Shown in pieces: positions 25,559-37,675 of a stretch of 64,000 bases of DNA; position 1 is the stretch's first letter, and each line of letters opens with the position of its first letter. The notes under the pieces were generated by a model. The model did not search any database and was not told where the DNA came from. It saw only the letters and a list, made by a program, of their open reading frames with translations. Made by a program: the position numbers and the translations under genes. The DNA is taken from NCBI GenBank assembly GCA_948099385.1, contig CANUEZ040000129.1, forward strand, positions 7,818,501 through 7,882,500. Direction: 5' to 3'. Source of the DNA: Fasciola hepatica (Eukaryota; Platyhelminthes; Trematoda; Plagiorchiida; Fasciolidae).

Positions 25559-26221
25559 CGGTAACCAGTCTGGTTTACCGAATGGTTTCCAAATTTCGCT
25601 TGACACTATCTATTCCATTGTTTTGCTCTGTGCTCCGTTTGAACACGAAATCGCATGTTTTACGTACGCGACTGAGAAGATTAAAAGAAGTGCTAGCATC
25701 TCGCAATTTATGTCTTCTATCTGTTTTGATGAATTGGATCAAGGGGACCCAATGTTTCAAATAACAATAACAGTTGAAAATATCATTCATCAACGTTCGA
25801 AAATAACTTTTCAATCATATTCGGCGCAAACGCCAGCAACGAATTAGTTTACATGAACATGTCAATCAGCAGTGATAAGAATTTTAATTTATTCAGCACT
25901 CTGAATAGGATCCAATGCACAACGTTGGATGGTTGTCCGAATAAATCATTCTTGTTGTTTACCAATTTAGTTCAACGCCGAAGGGGTGAGTGAAGACAAG
26001 GGACACTTGATGAAGAGTTAGAGGAAAATAATGAATATAAGAATGCCGGAAATAATTCCAATTTATTTGCTCACGTTAATCAAATGCAATTAAAATCAGT
26101 TGTTTGATTTGGCAATTACTTTTAAATGTTATAATAAACAGGAACAAATAGTTTACACCTTAATTGCGCGGAACCTGTCAGATTGTGAAATGTGTCCCCG
26201 AGTGTGTCAAGAACCGTAAGT

Positions 26222-26879
26222 CCATTGTTATACTTTAAAAGAAATTCACTTTGTGAAAAAATCGGACAACTTAGATGTTTCGTTTGCAAACGGAAAAATA
26301 TTTGCTGGTGGCGTTCCCTTTGGATCCGAGTATCCCAGTTTATTGGAATCAATAGTAATGAATTCAATTTAGCTACATCTCAACATGACAAACGTTTGTC
26401 TGTATGAAGCTCGCAAGTCACGGTTTGATTCGTTGAAAGCTGACGACTTCAAACTTGCTCTCAATTGATACCTGATTGGTATCTGATCGTTTCGTTAAAC
26501 GTTCCAGCTTATACGCGTTCTCCAGTACTCTCGTCGATTGAAACCCAATAAAAAAATGTCAACGGAAATAGAGGTTCATGAGTACCAAATTTCGGTCGTT
26601 ACATTTATAACTAAGCTGAATATCTTTTCTATTTCGACGGACGGTGATTTTCTTCTTGCGTCAGTATACCACATTGGTTTCTGATGGGGTGAAACTTAAT
26701 AATCCATAAACATTTCTTCAATTAACAATGATGAACCACACTACTTTTCAAGTGGAATATGTCCGCAGAGAAAGCAGGATTACACTGTCAGTGAAATATA
26801 TATTTGGTCAATAGGAATAAATGATGAGGCCAGTACATTCAGAAGGTATATATTTTGTACGGAAAAGATAATGAAGTTA
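26222..26879. other. Right flank of the PLE array, no gene recognised
   Basis: AT-rich sequence after the array. Short frames at 26122-26407 straddle or follow the boundary and look fortuitous. Confidence 0.35.
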
Positions 26880-27101
26880 TCTAACTTCATCTTTCAGAAG
26901 AAACTGGGAAATTTGCGGAATAAGATAAAGTTCACCAGAACAATTAATAAAGTCCAGGGCATTTGCCACAATTATATCAAGAGTGATTTTGGGGCCAATC
27001 GGTGGAATCGTCAATAACGAAATATAGATAAAAGTTTCACAAAGGTAGTCTAGTAGCTTTTCATGCAACAAGTCTATCGTCTCGTTTTCCGTTCGCATCT
27101 C
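26880..27101 (-). CDS. Possible exon, unassigned
   Basis: After a possible acceptor (CATTAG at about 27102) a minus-strand frame reads about 73 residues beginning EMRTENETIDLLHEKLLDYL and ending at a TAA near 26877. The hydrophobic and strand/helix pattern (TFIYISLLTIPP, then LDIIVANALDF) resembles the long 0-to-1 phase exons of the gene family upstream, and a GTGAAC donor near 26935 would give outgoing phase 1. The match to the family is weak. It may be a diverged array relic or chance. Confidence 0.3.
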
Positions 27102-28107
27102 CTAATGTCTCTTGAATTCCTCGTTTCCCGTTTTCCGTCGTGTTTCGAATGTCTATAAAGGAAGAATTGAAACCGTGCTTCAACATTATTCTATAAGAAT
27201 GTTTTTGCCACAAAAATGAGTTCTGTTTTCGTCTATAAAATGAATTTTTCGGGAGCCTTCTGAAAAACAATCATAACGAAAGTCGGATAGCAAATCAAAA
27301 CAAATCGCCACGAAGTTTCGTTTGTGAAAACTCACCCGTATTCGTTCCATCTGAGGAGTTCAGTGCAAAAATAATTTACTGTTTGGAGGAAACATGTTGC
27401 ACAGTAACGAGAAGGCTAGTGTAGGAGACAGCCGTATCCAACACGTCATGCATTTCAAGAGTACACTAATTGAGTGACCTTTCAATGAGTTTATTTTCTC
27501 GATCACACTCCACCAAAATCAATGTTTATATTCATTGTTTAATTCAGCCATGCACCTGCGGGTGTCGAGGTGACCCTACTTCATCTCCTTACTAACTTGA
27601 ACCATTCCTCTGTAGTAGATTGATACTTCTGTTTTCACACGGAAAACAAGCCTGCATACCAAACTGCTCGTTTGCATTACATTGAGGCAGTATAATTTAG
27701 GCCGGCCTTTATTCGATCGCGGGGTGCAATCACGTGGTTTGCATGCAGTGCATCATCTCAGTGCGTTTGGTCCATGTGACATAATCGATAGCAAATAGCA
27801 CTGGGCCGTCTCAGTTGTCCTGAGTCAGTGTGTTGCCCGTCAAAACTAGGTTCCTTTGAGTGAGAGTAATATTTGGTTTTGGCAAGTCATCTGTTCTCTC
27901 GGGAACCAGACCACCAACAAATGGCCCGCTACAGTTTTCGTAACTTTGGTTTCATTTTTGTAATTCACGGCACACCTATTCCATTTTTCATACTATTATG
28001 CTAACATCATTATATGATCAGTTTGCTCGTCACCTGGGAAACCTCAGAGAAATTACCACAAAAATAATGACGCACAAATCATGGTTCCGCGAACCGTTTG
28101 TAGTTAC
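27102..28107. other. Probable intron or intergenic, nothing recognised
   Basis: No exon with good splice sites and no known repeat was seen here. Confidence 0.3.
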
Positions 28108-28278
28108 CATTAGAATCTTCTATCGTCATGTGACCGGCGTTTACATTATTGTCCTCAGTGCCATTACGTTCACCTTCTGTGATTTCTTGTGCTGGGAACT
28201 TCATTGGCGTAACGTATGTCTTTTCCGTAGTGTCAGTGTATTCTGTGTCAGTTTCTTCTTCGGATTTGAATTTTGATT
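28108..28278 (-). CDS. Acidic exon of the secreted/membrane gene family (171 nt)
   Basis: A minus-strand exon candidate with acceptor TTGCAG and donor AATG/GTAACT, entering and leaving in phase 1. It reads SKFKSEEETDTEYTDTTEKT and further Glu/Asp/Thr-rich sequence with EITEGERNGTEDNN. The length of 171 nt equals that of the second acidic exon in genes B and C (60369-60539), and the phase class is the same. Function unknown; the composition suggests a disordered acidic linker. Confidence 0.5.
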
Positions 28279-30342
28279 CTGCAATTTGGGTAATAATTAT
28301 TGAAAATAATGTATTGAATTATTTATTACGGTTGGAGATTTTGGGATTTCATCAACCAGGTTCATAATCTATTCAGTTTATATCGTGGCCGTATCTCTAA
28401 TACCAGTGAGGGTCGGTTTTCAGTGATTGTGTAACGTCTGCCCTATTAGTTTGTGTTCTATGAATGATATATTAGTTCGAGTGATTTCAAGTAAAAGGCA
28501 AAATGAATGTCATATTCAAGCTGTTGTGGATAGTGTCACTAAGGTATCGTTTCGATGATGCTGCGGTCAAAGTGGAATAGACTGTTTGCATGTGAGGTAG
28601 GGTAAGTATGAATACGTCACCCATTTCTGCTGTCCTTTGGAATACTAAGACTGAAGTGAAAAGGCTGCTATCTGGATGAAAAACAACTGTGGTAGATGGC
28701 TGACTAGCTGTGCAAGAGGCGGGCTATAATGGCTATATACCTCTATGTTATTGTTGTGAGTAGAAAGATGGAAAAGGCGTGAGTTTGCACTTATCGTTGT
28801 TTCCAATACAATAACTTGTAGCACACGAAATCGAGAACCGAATTTCTGGGTTAAAGTTGTTGAGGCGCATGAGCCTCATCAGAGGCAAGAAGTGACACTG
28901 AACCAAAAAGGCAGTATAACAGTCCGATGACACTTGAAGTTTGACGTTTTGATTATACTTTGGAATGTCATCCACCCATTTTCATCTACCAGAACTTCTG
29001 TGAACTGAAATAACTTTTCTTTTGGTGGAATTTATAATTGGCAGCAGTGCTAACAGGCTGGATGCCTATTTCTTCATGAGACATCGAAGTTTCTTAATCA
29101 AACGTTTATTCCGTGAAGAAAGTCTTCGAAAATACATGGCTACGGATGATCAGGTTAACTGATGCTTTTATTGAAACTGAATAAGTAGATTGACGAGGGT
29201 GCCAGATATACGTAAGTAATCAGGGTTCCAAAGATACTATTTGCTGGTAAGTACTTCCGGAAGTTCAGACATAATTCTTGCCAAATTACACAATTTTTCC
29301 TCAATAGGGAGGCCATTGTAGGTTTGAAAATTGTCATGGTGAATGAGGTGGTCTGATGGTATTTGATAATGAAGAGTTGAAAAAATGAAAACTTTGGCCA
29401 GTTGTATTGTGCAGCTCAAATCAACTGTCAACATTTACTTTACTTTGAATAATCTTTAAACATTTTTATAGCCCGAGTATATCAACGACAGCCAGATTTT
29501 GCGGCCAAAGATCAGTGAACATAACTTTGAATTCTGTCGAGCAGTGATTCATTTTTCTCGCTAACATATCTACTTCAAGAGAAAATGTGATCCTGAAATG
29601 AATATTATGATGATAATATGAGCATACCATACTGAATTTATTGTTCATTTTGATACGCTTTGTGACAACATCTCAACTAAGACTTACCTGATTCTTCTGT
29701 TGTACTGTTGCACTGACCAGTAGAATTGATTTCTGGAAGCGTTGGATAGAAAACGGTGTCCAATGGGAATACATCTTTAATCATGTGCAATGGGCGGAGC
29801 AAGTTGAACAACGCAAACGTTCTGTAGTTCAATAACCGTCATATGCACAGCAAAACTTCGTGGGTGACGATGTAATGGACGCTTATGTAGTTGATATATT
29901 GTGTCAGTTGGGCCATACTGACAGTGTCTATCGACATTCATGTAGTATCAGTTTTGACACGAGATAGGATACATTTTTGTGTGGAAGGTTTTTGTATCAC
30001 CAAATGTAGGTGGTCAACATTCAGTATGTTCAACATTAGCCTAGATTCGCTTCAAGGTGTACCGCTAAAATAATATGGGGAAAGTTATCCTCTTGAAGCA
30101 GTCAATACAGACCTGTATATTCCATTTTCCCAATGGACTGGTAGAAGTGAAAATGACAAATGACCTGCTAACGGAAACCTAATGGAACTTCGTTCACAAT
30201 GATAGTTCCCGCATATTATTTGCGATATAAAATTGTCTGGACGGACTGGAATTACTGAAGTTTCATCTAAGCAATATTGATTTTGACATCTAGATAACAA
30301 ACTGTGCAATGATAAAAAAGTTCACGAGTCTGTATAGATAAC
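28279..30342. other. Probable introns, weak exon candidates only
   Basis: Minus-strand open stretches occur at 29469-29598 (ITFSLEVDMLARKMN...) after a good acceptor TTTCAG and at 29250-29410, but their phases do not fit neighbouring exons. No known repeat was recognised. Confidence 0.3.
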
Positions 30343-30574
30343 CGTTGTTGAGTCTATATAGTGTACTAAAGTCATAATCGTTGTTCTTGTAGTATAGCAC
30401 GCTGGTTGATGAGTCCACACTTGGAAGATCAAATCTCGAATTTGTCTCCCAATTTTCTTCGCAACAGCCATCCTTCCCACATGGCTCAATACAAACCGCA
30501 ACGTTATGAAGTTCATTCAAGAAAATGCTCATCTTGCCACCGAAAATCATGAAAGCACTGTATGGTTGCTTCAC
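30343..30574 (-). CDS. Long (0 to 1) exon of the gene family, diverged
   Basis: Acceptor AAGGCAG then VKQPYSAFMIFGGKMSIFLN, then a Cys-containing block (CIEPCGKDGCC) and DSSTSVLYYKNN. It starts in phase 0, like the long exon of gene A, which also begins VK (39713). A phase-1 donor is possible at AACG/GTTATC (exon end 30343) or TTTA/GTACAC (end about 30367). It follows a phase-compatible short exon at 30821-30721, as in genes A-C. The 3' boundary is uncertain. Confidence 0.45.
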
Positions 30575-30720
30575 CTGCCTTGTTGATGTCATCAACTGTG
30601 CACACGCAAAAAGCGAAAACTTTGAGTTGAACTCAGGAGAAACGTTTTTGTGAGTTCAAACATTTGCCACCAGGCGATATGAACTGTATCTCAGAGGTCT
30701 AGTGTACCTCAGCATTTTAC

Positions 30721-30821
30721 AGCGTAGAGGAGTTCTGAAAAAAGATTATCTGGTAATAAGGTGTTCTGCTCACAACCATCTTCTTTGAGTTCCAGGCCCG
30801 GTGGCGCCCCATGGTTGACTA
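30721..30821 (-). CDS. Short (1 to 0) exon of the gene family, LELK type
   Basis: Acceptor TTAACAG, 101 nt, donor GCT/GTAAAA. It reads GAPPGLELKEDGCEQNTLLP, recalling NLELEQ in gene A and VLELEAS in genes B and C. It enters in phase 1 and leaves in phase 0, joining in frame to the exon at 30574. The donor is only moderately good. Confidence 0.45.
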
Positions 30822-32439
30822 CTGTTAATCTCTCATAGCCTGCCCAGTGAATCGGCTGTACAGTTCTTTCAAAATTTCTAAAGGTGAGTTGATTACGGAT
30901 ATTCCACAATGGGTCATGCCTTATGTACAATTTTCATAAGGTTTTCCTAATCTCGTGACGGAAAATGACAACCCCCCAAGAAAATATAACAAATCACTAG
31001 GGCTTACATGTGACACAATAATGATATCTTGAATCCTACAAAGCTGAATTTTTCTATAGTCTTATGACAACGGGTAAATTATTTGTCAATGAATCCTCAA
31101 GTTTTGTTAGGCTGAAATCTACCGGATGTAGCCACTTACGGGGATCGTTTGAAGCTTGATAAAAAGAAGTAGGAATGGCAATGCTATGAGCCTGCTCATT
31201 AGAAGCAATCAAATATGACCGTGATTCTCAAAAGTGAACTACAAAATCACGAGAACACTTCAATAAAATACAGTTTGTGGAAATAGAAAAAAGGAGAGCA
31301 AACTTTCTTAATTTTCTTTATGAATATAGTATTTTGCAAAGAAGTTTTAAGATCCTACTGGTTGATTTGTGTGGAAATAGTCTAAACTTCGGCCGAGCAA
31401 AATGAGCCAAACAATCGACCGAAAACCTAGTGGAAGTCACATCGGTTTGCACAAAGGCAAGGTGGATTCCAGTTTACTCTCCGAGGTGTTCCTTGATGTA
31501 ATCACATACGTCTGCAATCTTTTTCGAACTGGTGAGTCAAATAGTTAGTTTACCGAGGACTCTAAATGACTCAGCGGTAACATTTAAAACACAATCAAGT
31601 TAGCATTCGGAAAATCTGTGAATTTGTTAATCCAATTACCACAGTTCAACAATGGACAAACTGTCCGGCGTCTCAGTCAATCACAGTAGTGTTCAAGGAA
31701 ATGAGAATGGATAGGTGACAAAAGTATTTCGATGAATTAATAAATGATCACATGCACCGCTCAGCCTTTCAAAAGTTACAGAAGCATTAACCAAAGTCAT
31801 GAGAATTAGGCTGAACAGCAATAAAGAAGCTATACAGAACTGCATGGGTTGTCGAACATGGAGACAGATATCAGTCTTTTGCAACGGCTGGCAGTCTTTT
31901 TCTGGGAACCGATCACTTTGGATGTAAAAGGGGCTGCTACAGTCAAACCACACAGTGAAGCACACCAAATGGTCCAGTTATGAACAGGCAGATGTATATT
32001 GTCCGTAAATGTGATTCGAACCCTCAATTCGGAGTGCTTTTGAGCTTGTGCTCACCCATCAAGTAATTGAACGATATGTTTGTATAGTTCTTGAGAAAAA
32101 CTAGCAACCAACGGAAATTCGTCTACTCAGTAGCAATCCACTATTACACTGATTCGTGGAACCACATAGAAGCAATCTCTTCCGATTTATTATGATTTGC
32201 GAGACGAGGCTGAATTTATAATTGTGGAAACCTTTTACCTGTTTCTTCAACATGACATCAAATTTGGGGTTGATTATTTCTAAGAGGGTGTTTAATTGTC
32301 GCTGCTAATGTTTAGCATGTTTTTACTTATATATCTGACATAGTGTTCAAATAAATTGAAAACAAATTCTTGCCTAAGGACCACGAAAGTCGACGGTGTC
32401 AAACAAAGCACTTCATATGCTTATGCGCTACTTTTCCTT
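30822..32439. other. Probable intron, nothing recognised
   Basis: AT-rich sequence without a supported exon or known repeat. An open minus-strand stretch at 31693-31968 lacks a convincing splice context. Confidence 0.3.
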
Positions 32440-32925
32440 ATGAGTAGTATGGCATTGTATCCGGATTAGGGGACAAGGTTTACTTGAAAGCACCGGTTTT
32501 GTAGTTGTTGCTGCTCATCGGGAATGCTTATCTGGTAATCTTGTGTCCAATCGTCGCTACACCTGAGCAGTCTACAATAGATTACCAGCTGTAATCTTAT
32601 TTGAATCGTACGGATTGGCAATGGACGGAGTCCACTTTTACCATCACACGGCGATTGTCCCACAGTTATTTCATCAGTTAATGCGGCTAACCTTCAGAAC
32701 GAGAACTAATAGTCGTAGGTGTTGATGTCATGGACGTTATCCGTGTAAAATCCTCTCCTAAACATATCGAAGTCCACATGGGACCACCTGTCCTCCTTCT
32801 GAAGATTAGCTGTGGTAACTGAAAAGTTGACTTTGGAAGAATCACAGCGTGGTTGTAAAAATGAACTGTCGGTCCATAGACCTCCATACGATTCCAATGA
32901 GATTACAGCTGTAAAATTTACTACT
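32440..32925 (+). repeat. Dispersed repeat, copy 1
   Basis: Similar to 42025-42305 in the same orientation. Shared blocks include ATGAGTAGTATGGCATTGTA at the left end (32443 and 42025) and TTGGAAGAATCAC near the right end (32830 and 42217), followed by a similar 80-base tail. The inner part is diverged and longer here. Family not recognised. Confidence 0.6.
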
Positions 32926-34136
32926 GTTCAGTTCATTCGATTAGACATGCAACTACAAACTCTCACTTTACAGAATGTACTAAACCCAAGCTACTTTTGA
33001 GCCTCTGATCTGAATGTGACCGTTGTGCTTAGTAGGTATACTACATATTTAACACGCGATGTGGAAAAATCATTCATCCTTAATTGTTTGTTGTTCGCAA
33101 AGACATATCACATGTGAGAAGTAGTAATTTGGGATCCTGTCGGATTGTCTGTTATAAACTGATTTACGTTAGTATTTTTGAACGGTCGTGCTCGTATTGA
33201 CTCATACTTGTGAGAAGCAATGTCACATGAGGAACCACTCTCATCCATCCGTGGTTAAAGTTCATCAAGTAGTGTGAAACTGGTTGCCTTAAGTACACAC
33301 CAGTCGTTTTGAAATTTCTCTATATCTTCCTCTCTACGCAGTATCCGAATCAAGATAATTTGCACAGTTAGTCTGACCAATATCTAACCCACAAATTCAG
33401 ACGGACACTGCTGAGCAAAGATAACTAATCGTGTATTCTACGACCTTAGTACCCATCCAGATGTGTTGAACTCACGTCAAAATAATGTAATATCCTCAGG
33501 AGTTGAGAAAGCCAATGAAATCAACTAGGATATCCCAATCAAGAAAATTAGTAAGCGCATAGTGGATGAAATATCCGTGAAGTAAAGAGTAAAACAACAG
33601 ATTAACAATGTGACATATCAGACACTTTGATAGTCCCCCAATTTGTTATCTGCAAGTGAAATAAAAAAGACATTCATTCCTCTTTGCACGAGCGGATATT
33701 TGATAATCTCATGATCAGTCACTAAGTCGACTACCTGAGTTTTCACATACGTAGCCTGTTAGAACCTAGTCTTAGGGGAAAACCGTACCCACAGGTAGGA
33801 AAAGGGTTTCATTATAACTGGAAAGCACTTTGAAGTGTTTCATGAATTTAATCCAAAGCCGCATATTCATTCTATATGAAAGTATATTGTGATGGGATGG
33901 ATAATGACTGCTTCGCATCGAGAACAGAGCTAGTAGTAAATCATGACAAATTCCGTGTATTTCGAGAATTCTAGTTACTCCCGAGAGGTCATTCTGTGAA
34001 TGATATTTGATATGCAAACAGAAGAGAAAAAAGTAACATCCACTGAAAATTTGAGCAGCACAATTTTGGCTCCACTGTTCAATATTCACATCCTCCTACT
34101 GTTCGCAATTGTCGTCCGAATCATCAGCGTGATCAC
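32926..34136. other. Probable intron, nothing recognised
   Basis: No supported exon between the repeat and the acidic exon at 34137. The minus-strand frame at 33772-34089 shows no family feature. Confidence 0.3.
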
Positions 34137-34403
34137 CATACGAAATATCTTTGTCATCTTCAACGTTATTATCATTCTCGTCACTTTTATCCGAATCACC
34201 ATTATCGGTATCACCATCAACATCATCATCCAAATCAACACCAGCATCAACATCAACATCATCATCACTGTCATCGTCACCATCGTCATCATCATCATCA
34301 TCAGCAGCAGCATTAGCGTCAGCGTCAGCATCATATGGTTCGCTGTTATCATTGACGACATCATCATTCGAGTTATCATCTACATCATCTGTGACTGTGC
34401 ACT
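34137..34403 (-). CDS. Asp-rich exon (267 nt) of the gene family
   Basis: Acceptor GCTAG, then CTVTDDVDDNSNDDVV, an Ala/Asp stretch and a long Asp-rich run with scattered Ser, Gly and Val, ending near KDISYG at a GTGATC donor. It enters and leaves in phase 1. The DNA is a degenerate CAT/GAT microsatellite on the plus strand, but the acidic frame stays open across all 267 bases. The alternative Met-rich and Ile-rich readings on the two strands are by-products of the repeat. It could instead end at the TAG shortly downstream (about 34098) as a last exon. Confidence 0.5.
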
Positions 34404-34657
34404 CTAGCTTTCACATTCATGAATGCACTTCGTTACCACAATTAGTTCCTTAATTTGTACCCGTACTTCCAATCTTCTCATAAAATTTTATGTTTGCCAT
34501 ATAGAATGTCTCACTTGAAACTCTCGCAATCCCCGGTTGAACAGAATTCGTATGTGGAATAGAATTTGACCACCAGCCATTTATTTGTGCATTCAGATGA
34601 CAAGGGATGCCTTTAATTAAACTGAATGCGGACAGAAGACATGCTTGTTTCAAATAC

Positions 34658-34834
34658 CTCTAATCCAGGAGGCCGCCTGGGACGGTATCTCACTTTTCTT
34701 CATATTCCCACCGGTCTTGTCGTAATTTCCATCTCCACCGTCATTCATTGGAGAAATATCTTCATCAGAAGCCTTTTCGGTTGCATTGAACCGGATATCC
34801 CCGTAAGTGTGCGTGCCACTCATATTGGTTGCAA
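34658..34834 (-). CDS. Acidic exon (177 nt) of the gene family
   Basis: Acceptor TTATTTCAG, donor AGAG/GTATTTG, phase 1 to 1. It reads ATNMSGTHTYGDIRFNATEK, then an acidic Gly/Asp/Asn part (SDEDISPMNDGGDGNYDK). The length of 177 nt is identical to the first and last acidic exons of genes B and C, supporting common descent. It contains two N-glycosylation sequons (NMS, NAT). Confidence 0.6.
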
Positions 34835-35329
34835 CTGAAATAAGTTTATAATCGGTCAGTTAAAATCGAAGTTCATAGATATCACTATCGCTAAAGCGTA
34901 AATAACATCGTTCATAAGTTAGAAGTTTCTCTTCATCACCTTTCTTGTCTCTTATTAATTACTGACCATAGATTAGCAGATTATATAACAGTCTCAATTC
35001 TAGTTAGGTTCTTGTTTTATTTCACTCTTTGAAGGTCGAATCCTTGAGCCATCTTAACAGTATTTGAGCCGTTACCTGTTGAACCAGGATAAGACAGTTC
35101 TCATCTATTCAAAACCTTGTGGTCATATAAATTTAACTAATTCAGCTCTCACAATATTTCCATCAAACAGCGTCTGTATAACACATTTTTGACGAATCTT
35201 ATTTAATACCATGTATGATTGTGAATTCGGATTCTCTCATCCACAATTCCCGAGCAACCACAAGGTAATCAGTTAGTGCAAACTGACAGTCTTATTGTGT
35301 GAAATTATGTGGGAACTTTCCTCGCATAC

Positions 35330-35497
35330 CTGCTGGTAAATCAGTTACGCGCGACCCAGCCTCGTTGTCATTCTCAGTCCTCTCAACGTGTTCATCCGTG
35401 TTCTCTGGAATTCCCGTTGCATCTTCATCCGCATCTGATTCTTCCATCATTTCAACGTCTCCTTCTGTTTCACGACTTGATTCATTGGGCTTTTGAT
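35330..35497 (-). CDS. Acidic exon (168 nt) of the gene family
   Basis: Acceptor GAATCAG, donor GCAG/GTATGC, phase 1 to 1. It reads QKPNESSRETEGDVEMMEES then DADEDATGIPENTDEHVERT. Glu/Asp make up about a third of the residues. It is clearly non-random, with good splice sites on both sides. Confidence 0.65.
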
Positions 35498-35894
35498 CTG
35501 ATTCAAGGAATAAAGTTAGTGTGTTTCATTTTCGTCACAAGTAAACCAATATGCATTGACAATACTATGCCATACTGGGGCATATTCACCTTACTATTCC
35601 CTTCTCACTAACCAAAGTTGAATGCAAAATTGGTTCCAGGTCAACTTAGGTTAGGTCATATCAGTTCATTTCATTTTGAATATCCATTCAGTATGCACAA
35701 GTTACGAGGGTTTGAGTAGCCAAATCTCAGAACAAACTAGTGCTCGTGAATTAAATGTTGTGCAGACAAAAGAACCATGTCCCGATGAGTATCTGACTCC
35801 CAATATCCATGTGTTGGATATCTGAGATAATCAAAGAGGTAAATCTACTCTCTCACCATGACAAAGAATAACTAGAACAGCTCAAAACACTTAC
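35498..35894. other. Intron
   Basis: Lies between two supported minus-strand exons and contains no recognised repeat. Confidence 0.4.
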
Positions 35895-35948
35895 CCAGAT
35901 GGACAGACTTGATTCCGTCACACTTGCTGAATAGATGTTTCGTGGGAT
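35895..35948 (-). CDS. 54-nt microexon of the gene family
   Basis: Acceptor GCCATTTCAG and a strong donor CTGG/GTAAGTG frame a 54-base exon reading PTKHLFSKCDGIKSVHL, phase 1 to 1. It is a multiple of three, so it can be skipped without a frame change. It lies between the long exon at 37675 and the acidic exon at 35497. Confidence 0.55.
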
Positions 35949-37458
35949 CTGAAATGGCAGTTATTAATTCATTTTGCACTGTCGAGTATTATGTATGATA
36001 TTTAAAACTCTATGAACCTGAAGAAAGGATGTCAATAGGTTTATTTATGGCTGGTAATGGGTGGAAAGCATGAGAAACAAAGAACATTTTTACTTCATGA
36101 TATCTTGAATAGCAAGTAAAAAGACCGGCAACAAATAAAAGCTCTTGATTTAGGATATTATGAGCACTGAACAAATTACTCCGTTTCAGAATGTAACATC
36201 CTTAAGAACCAACCACTGGCCCACTTCTGGATATCTTCAAAAATGCGTATTCTTTTGGATTTTTGGAAGGGTTCTTTACGAAAAACATATGTTGATCCTT
36301 TGAGAGTTAATCTGCAGGGCACTGAGTAAATGTTTTTCATTCAAAATCGTTCACCCTTGATTTGACTTTCAACTAGGGCCCAGTAGATTGATAGTGCACG
36401 TGATTCCTAACAAGGATTAAACATTTGAAAATTATAGTGTCGGAAGCTCGAAAATGTATTACTGAAATGTATGTCTAGCTAAACTGAACGTCTGGATTGA
36501 AGAAAAGATGCAGTTTACACCACGTAATTTGTGTTAAAATATTCCGTTTCCCTACAAAACTGAGAGCAAAATATCAGGCATTTATTTCTCCTTTTTGTAT
36601 TATGCTTTTTCGCTGTGCAACATCTTACAGTGCCAAGAATCGGCCCGTGGCCTCTGGAAACCACTTGGGCCATTTGGCTTGATTTGTTTGCTTTGATATG
36701 ATCTGTTATCAAATTACAAACACTTCACTGAACCGCAAATAGGACGGATAGAAATGTCCTACGTGGAATGATCTCACAGTTGTTTGGCACTTTCATATAC
36801 CTCACTGAACAGTTTACCAGGAGCTTATGTTGTATTACGGTTGGTGAGCTTTAATCAGTACTAATGTCTTCCATATTCGACATGGGTGCAATATAAACTC
36901 TACCAATGCAGTAACAAATTGTGTGAGACTAACATTCACATTTCCTTAAGGGTGGTCTCATCCGTAACCCGTGGAATTTGCAAAACAAAACACAAGTTAC
37001 CAGAGTCTGCGGTAGTTGTAATTCGAGATTTTTAACGTTTTGATGAGACCGCTCGCAGCCACTTTCAACTTTCATAAATGAATTGGGCTGCTACTGTTGT
37101 ATTTTGTATTAACAGTTGATGAAATGTTTGCGACGCTTACCGGGAACAGTTGGAGCTTGAGAAAGGAGATATGGTCGAAGGAGTTGGAATGAGCTTCACA
37201 TTGTGAAATATAAGCTATTTCATAAGACATCAATAACAAGAGTCTTACATGAAGGGGAGACAAATCCTACTTCAGTATGTGTTTTCTTAACGGAGCGATA
37301 CCTCATGGGCATAATTGCAAACAAAACTCCATGAAAATTTTCAGTCGCAATATGTATATTCATCCTGAGCAAAATTTGTAACGCGAATCATATTCGTGAT
37401 TACTGGCTCCATAACATTCACACGTGTTTTTCATACGAGATAACCAAACACATCATAC
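35949..37458. other. Intron of about 1.5 kb, nothing recognised
   Basis: AT-rich. Small open frames on both strands (36497-36712, 37072-37263) have no family features. Confidence 0.35.
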
Positions 37459-37675
37459 CTTTAATTTCAAAGTCTGCAAGTTTTACTGATGGCGTGTATT
37501 CTTCGCTGATAGCAGTGACTCCCCCAAGCAGATCATTGGGTTCAACCACAGTCGTTTTCGTCACATCAAGCATGAGTTGCATTTCAACGAACAAACTGCG
37601 CCAACCCTCACTCGGTCTCTGATCGATAAGGATCAATGGAAACTGTGTGTCAATTGACTTTGCCAAGTACGTCAG
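37459..37675 (-). CDS. Long (0 to 1) exon, GWRSLFVE type (217 nt)
   Basis: Acceptor AAATTTCAG and donor AAAG/GTATGA. It reads LTYLAKSIDTQFPLILIDQR, then GWRSLFVEMQLMLDVTK and ends LADFEIK. The homologous exon in genes B, C and D reads GWRSLYVEALITLDVTK and ends IDFEIE. Both are exactly 217 nt in the same phase, strong evidence that this is coding. The predicted strand-helix-strand pattern suggests a small folded domain; identity unknown. Confidence 0.75.

Larger units (their letters stand above)
22239..26221 (+). mobile_element. Penelope-like element array, unit 4
   Basis: Fourth and last unit. It ends at GAACCGTAAGT (26221), the same end as in units 1-3, and is followed by unrelated sequence CCATTGTTATAC. 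The array is therefore a whole number of units. Confidence 0.9.

Noticed and set aside
10290..26221. Four independent PLE insertions
   Set aside because: Identical lesions, identical period and no target-site differences show one element amplified as a block.
34086..34379. Met-rich minus-strand and Ile-rich or Ser-rich plus-strand frames over the CAT repeats (also 42970-43438)
   Set aside because: Alternative readings of the same trinucleotide repeat. Only the Asp-rich frame is flanked by splice sites in the family phase.
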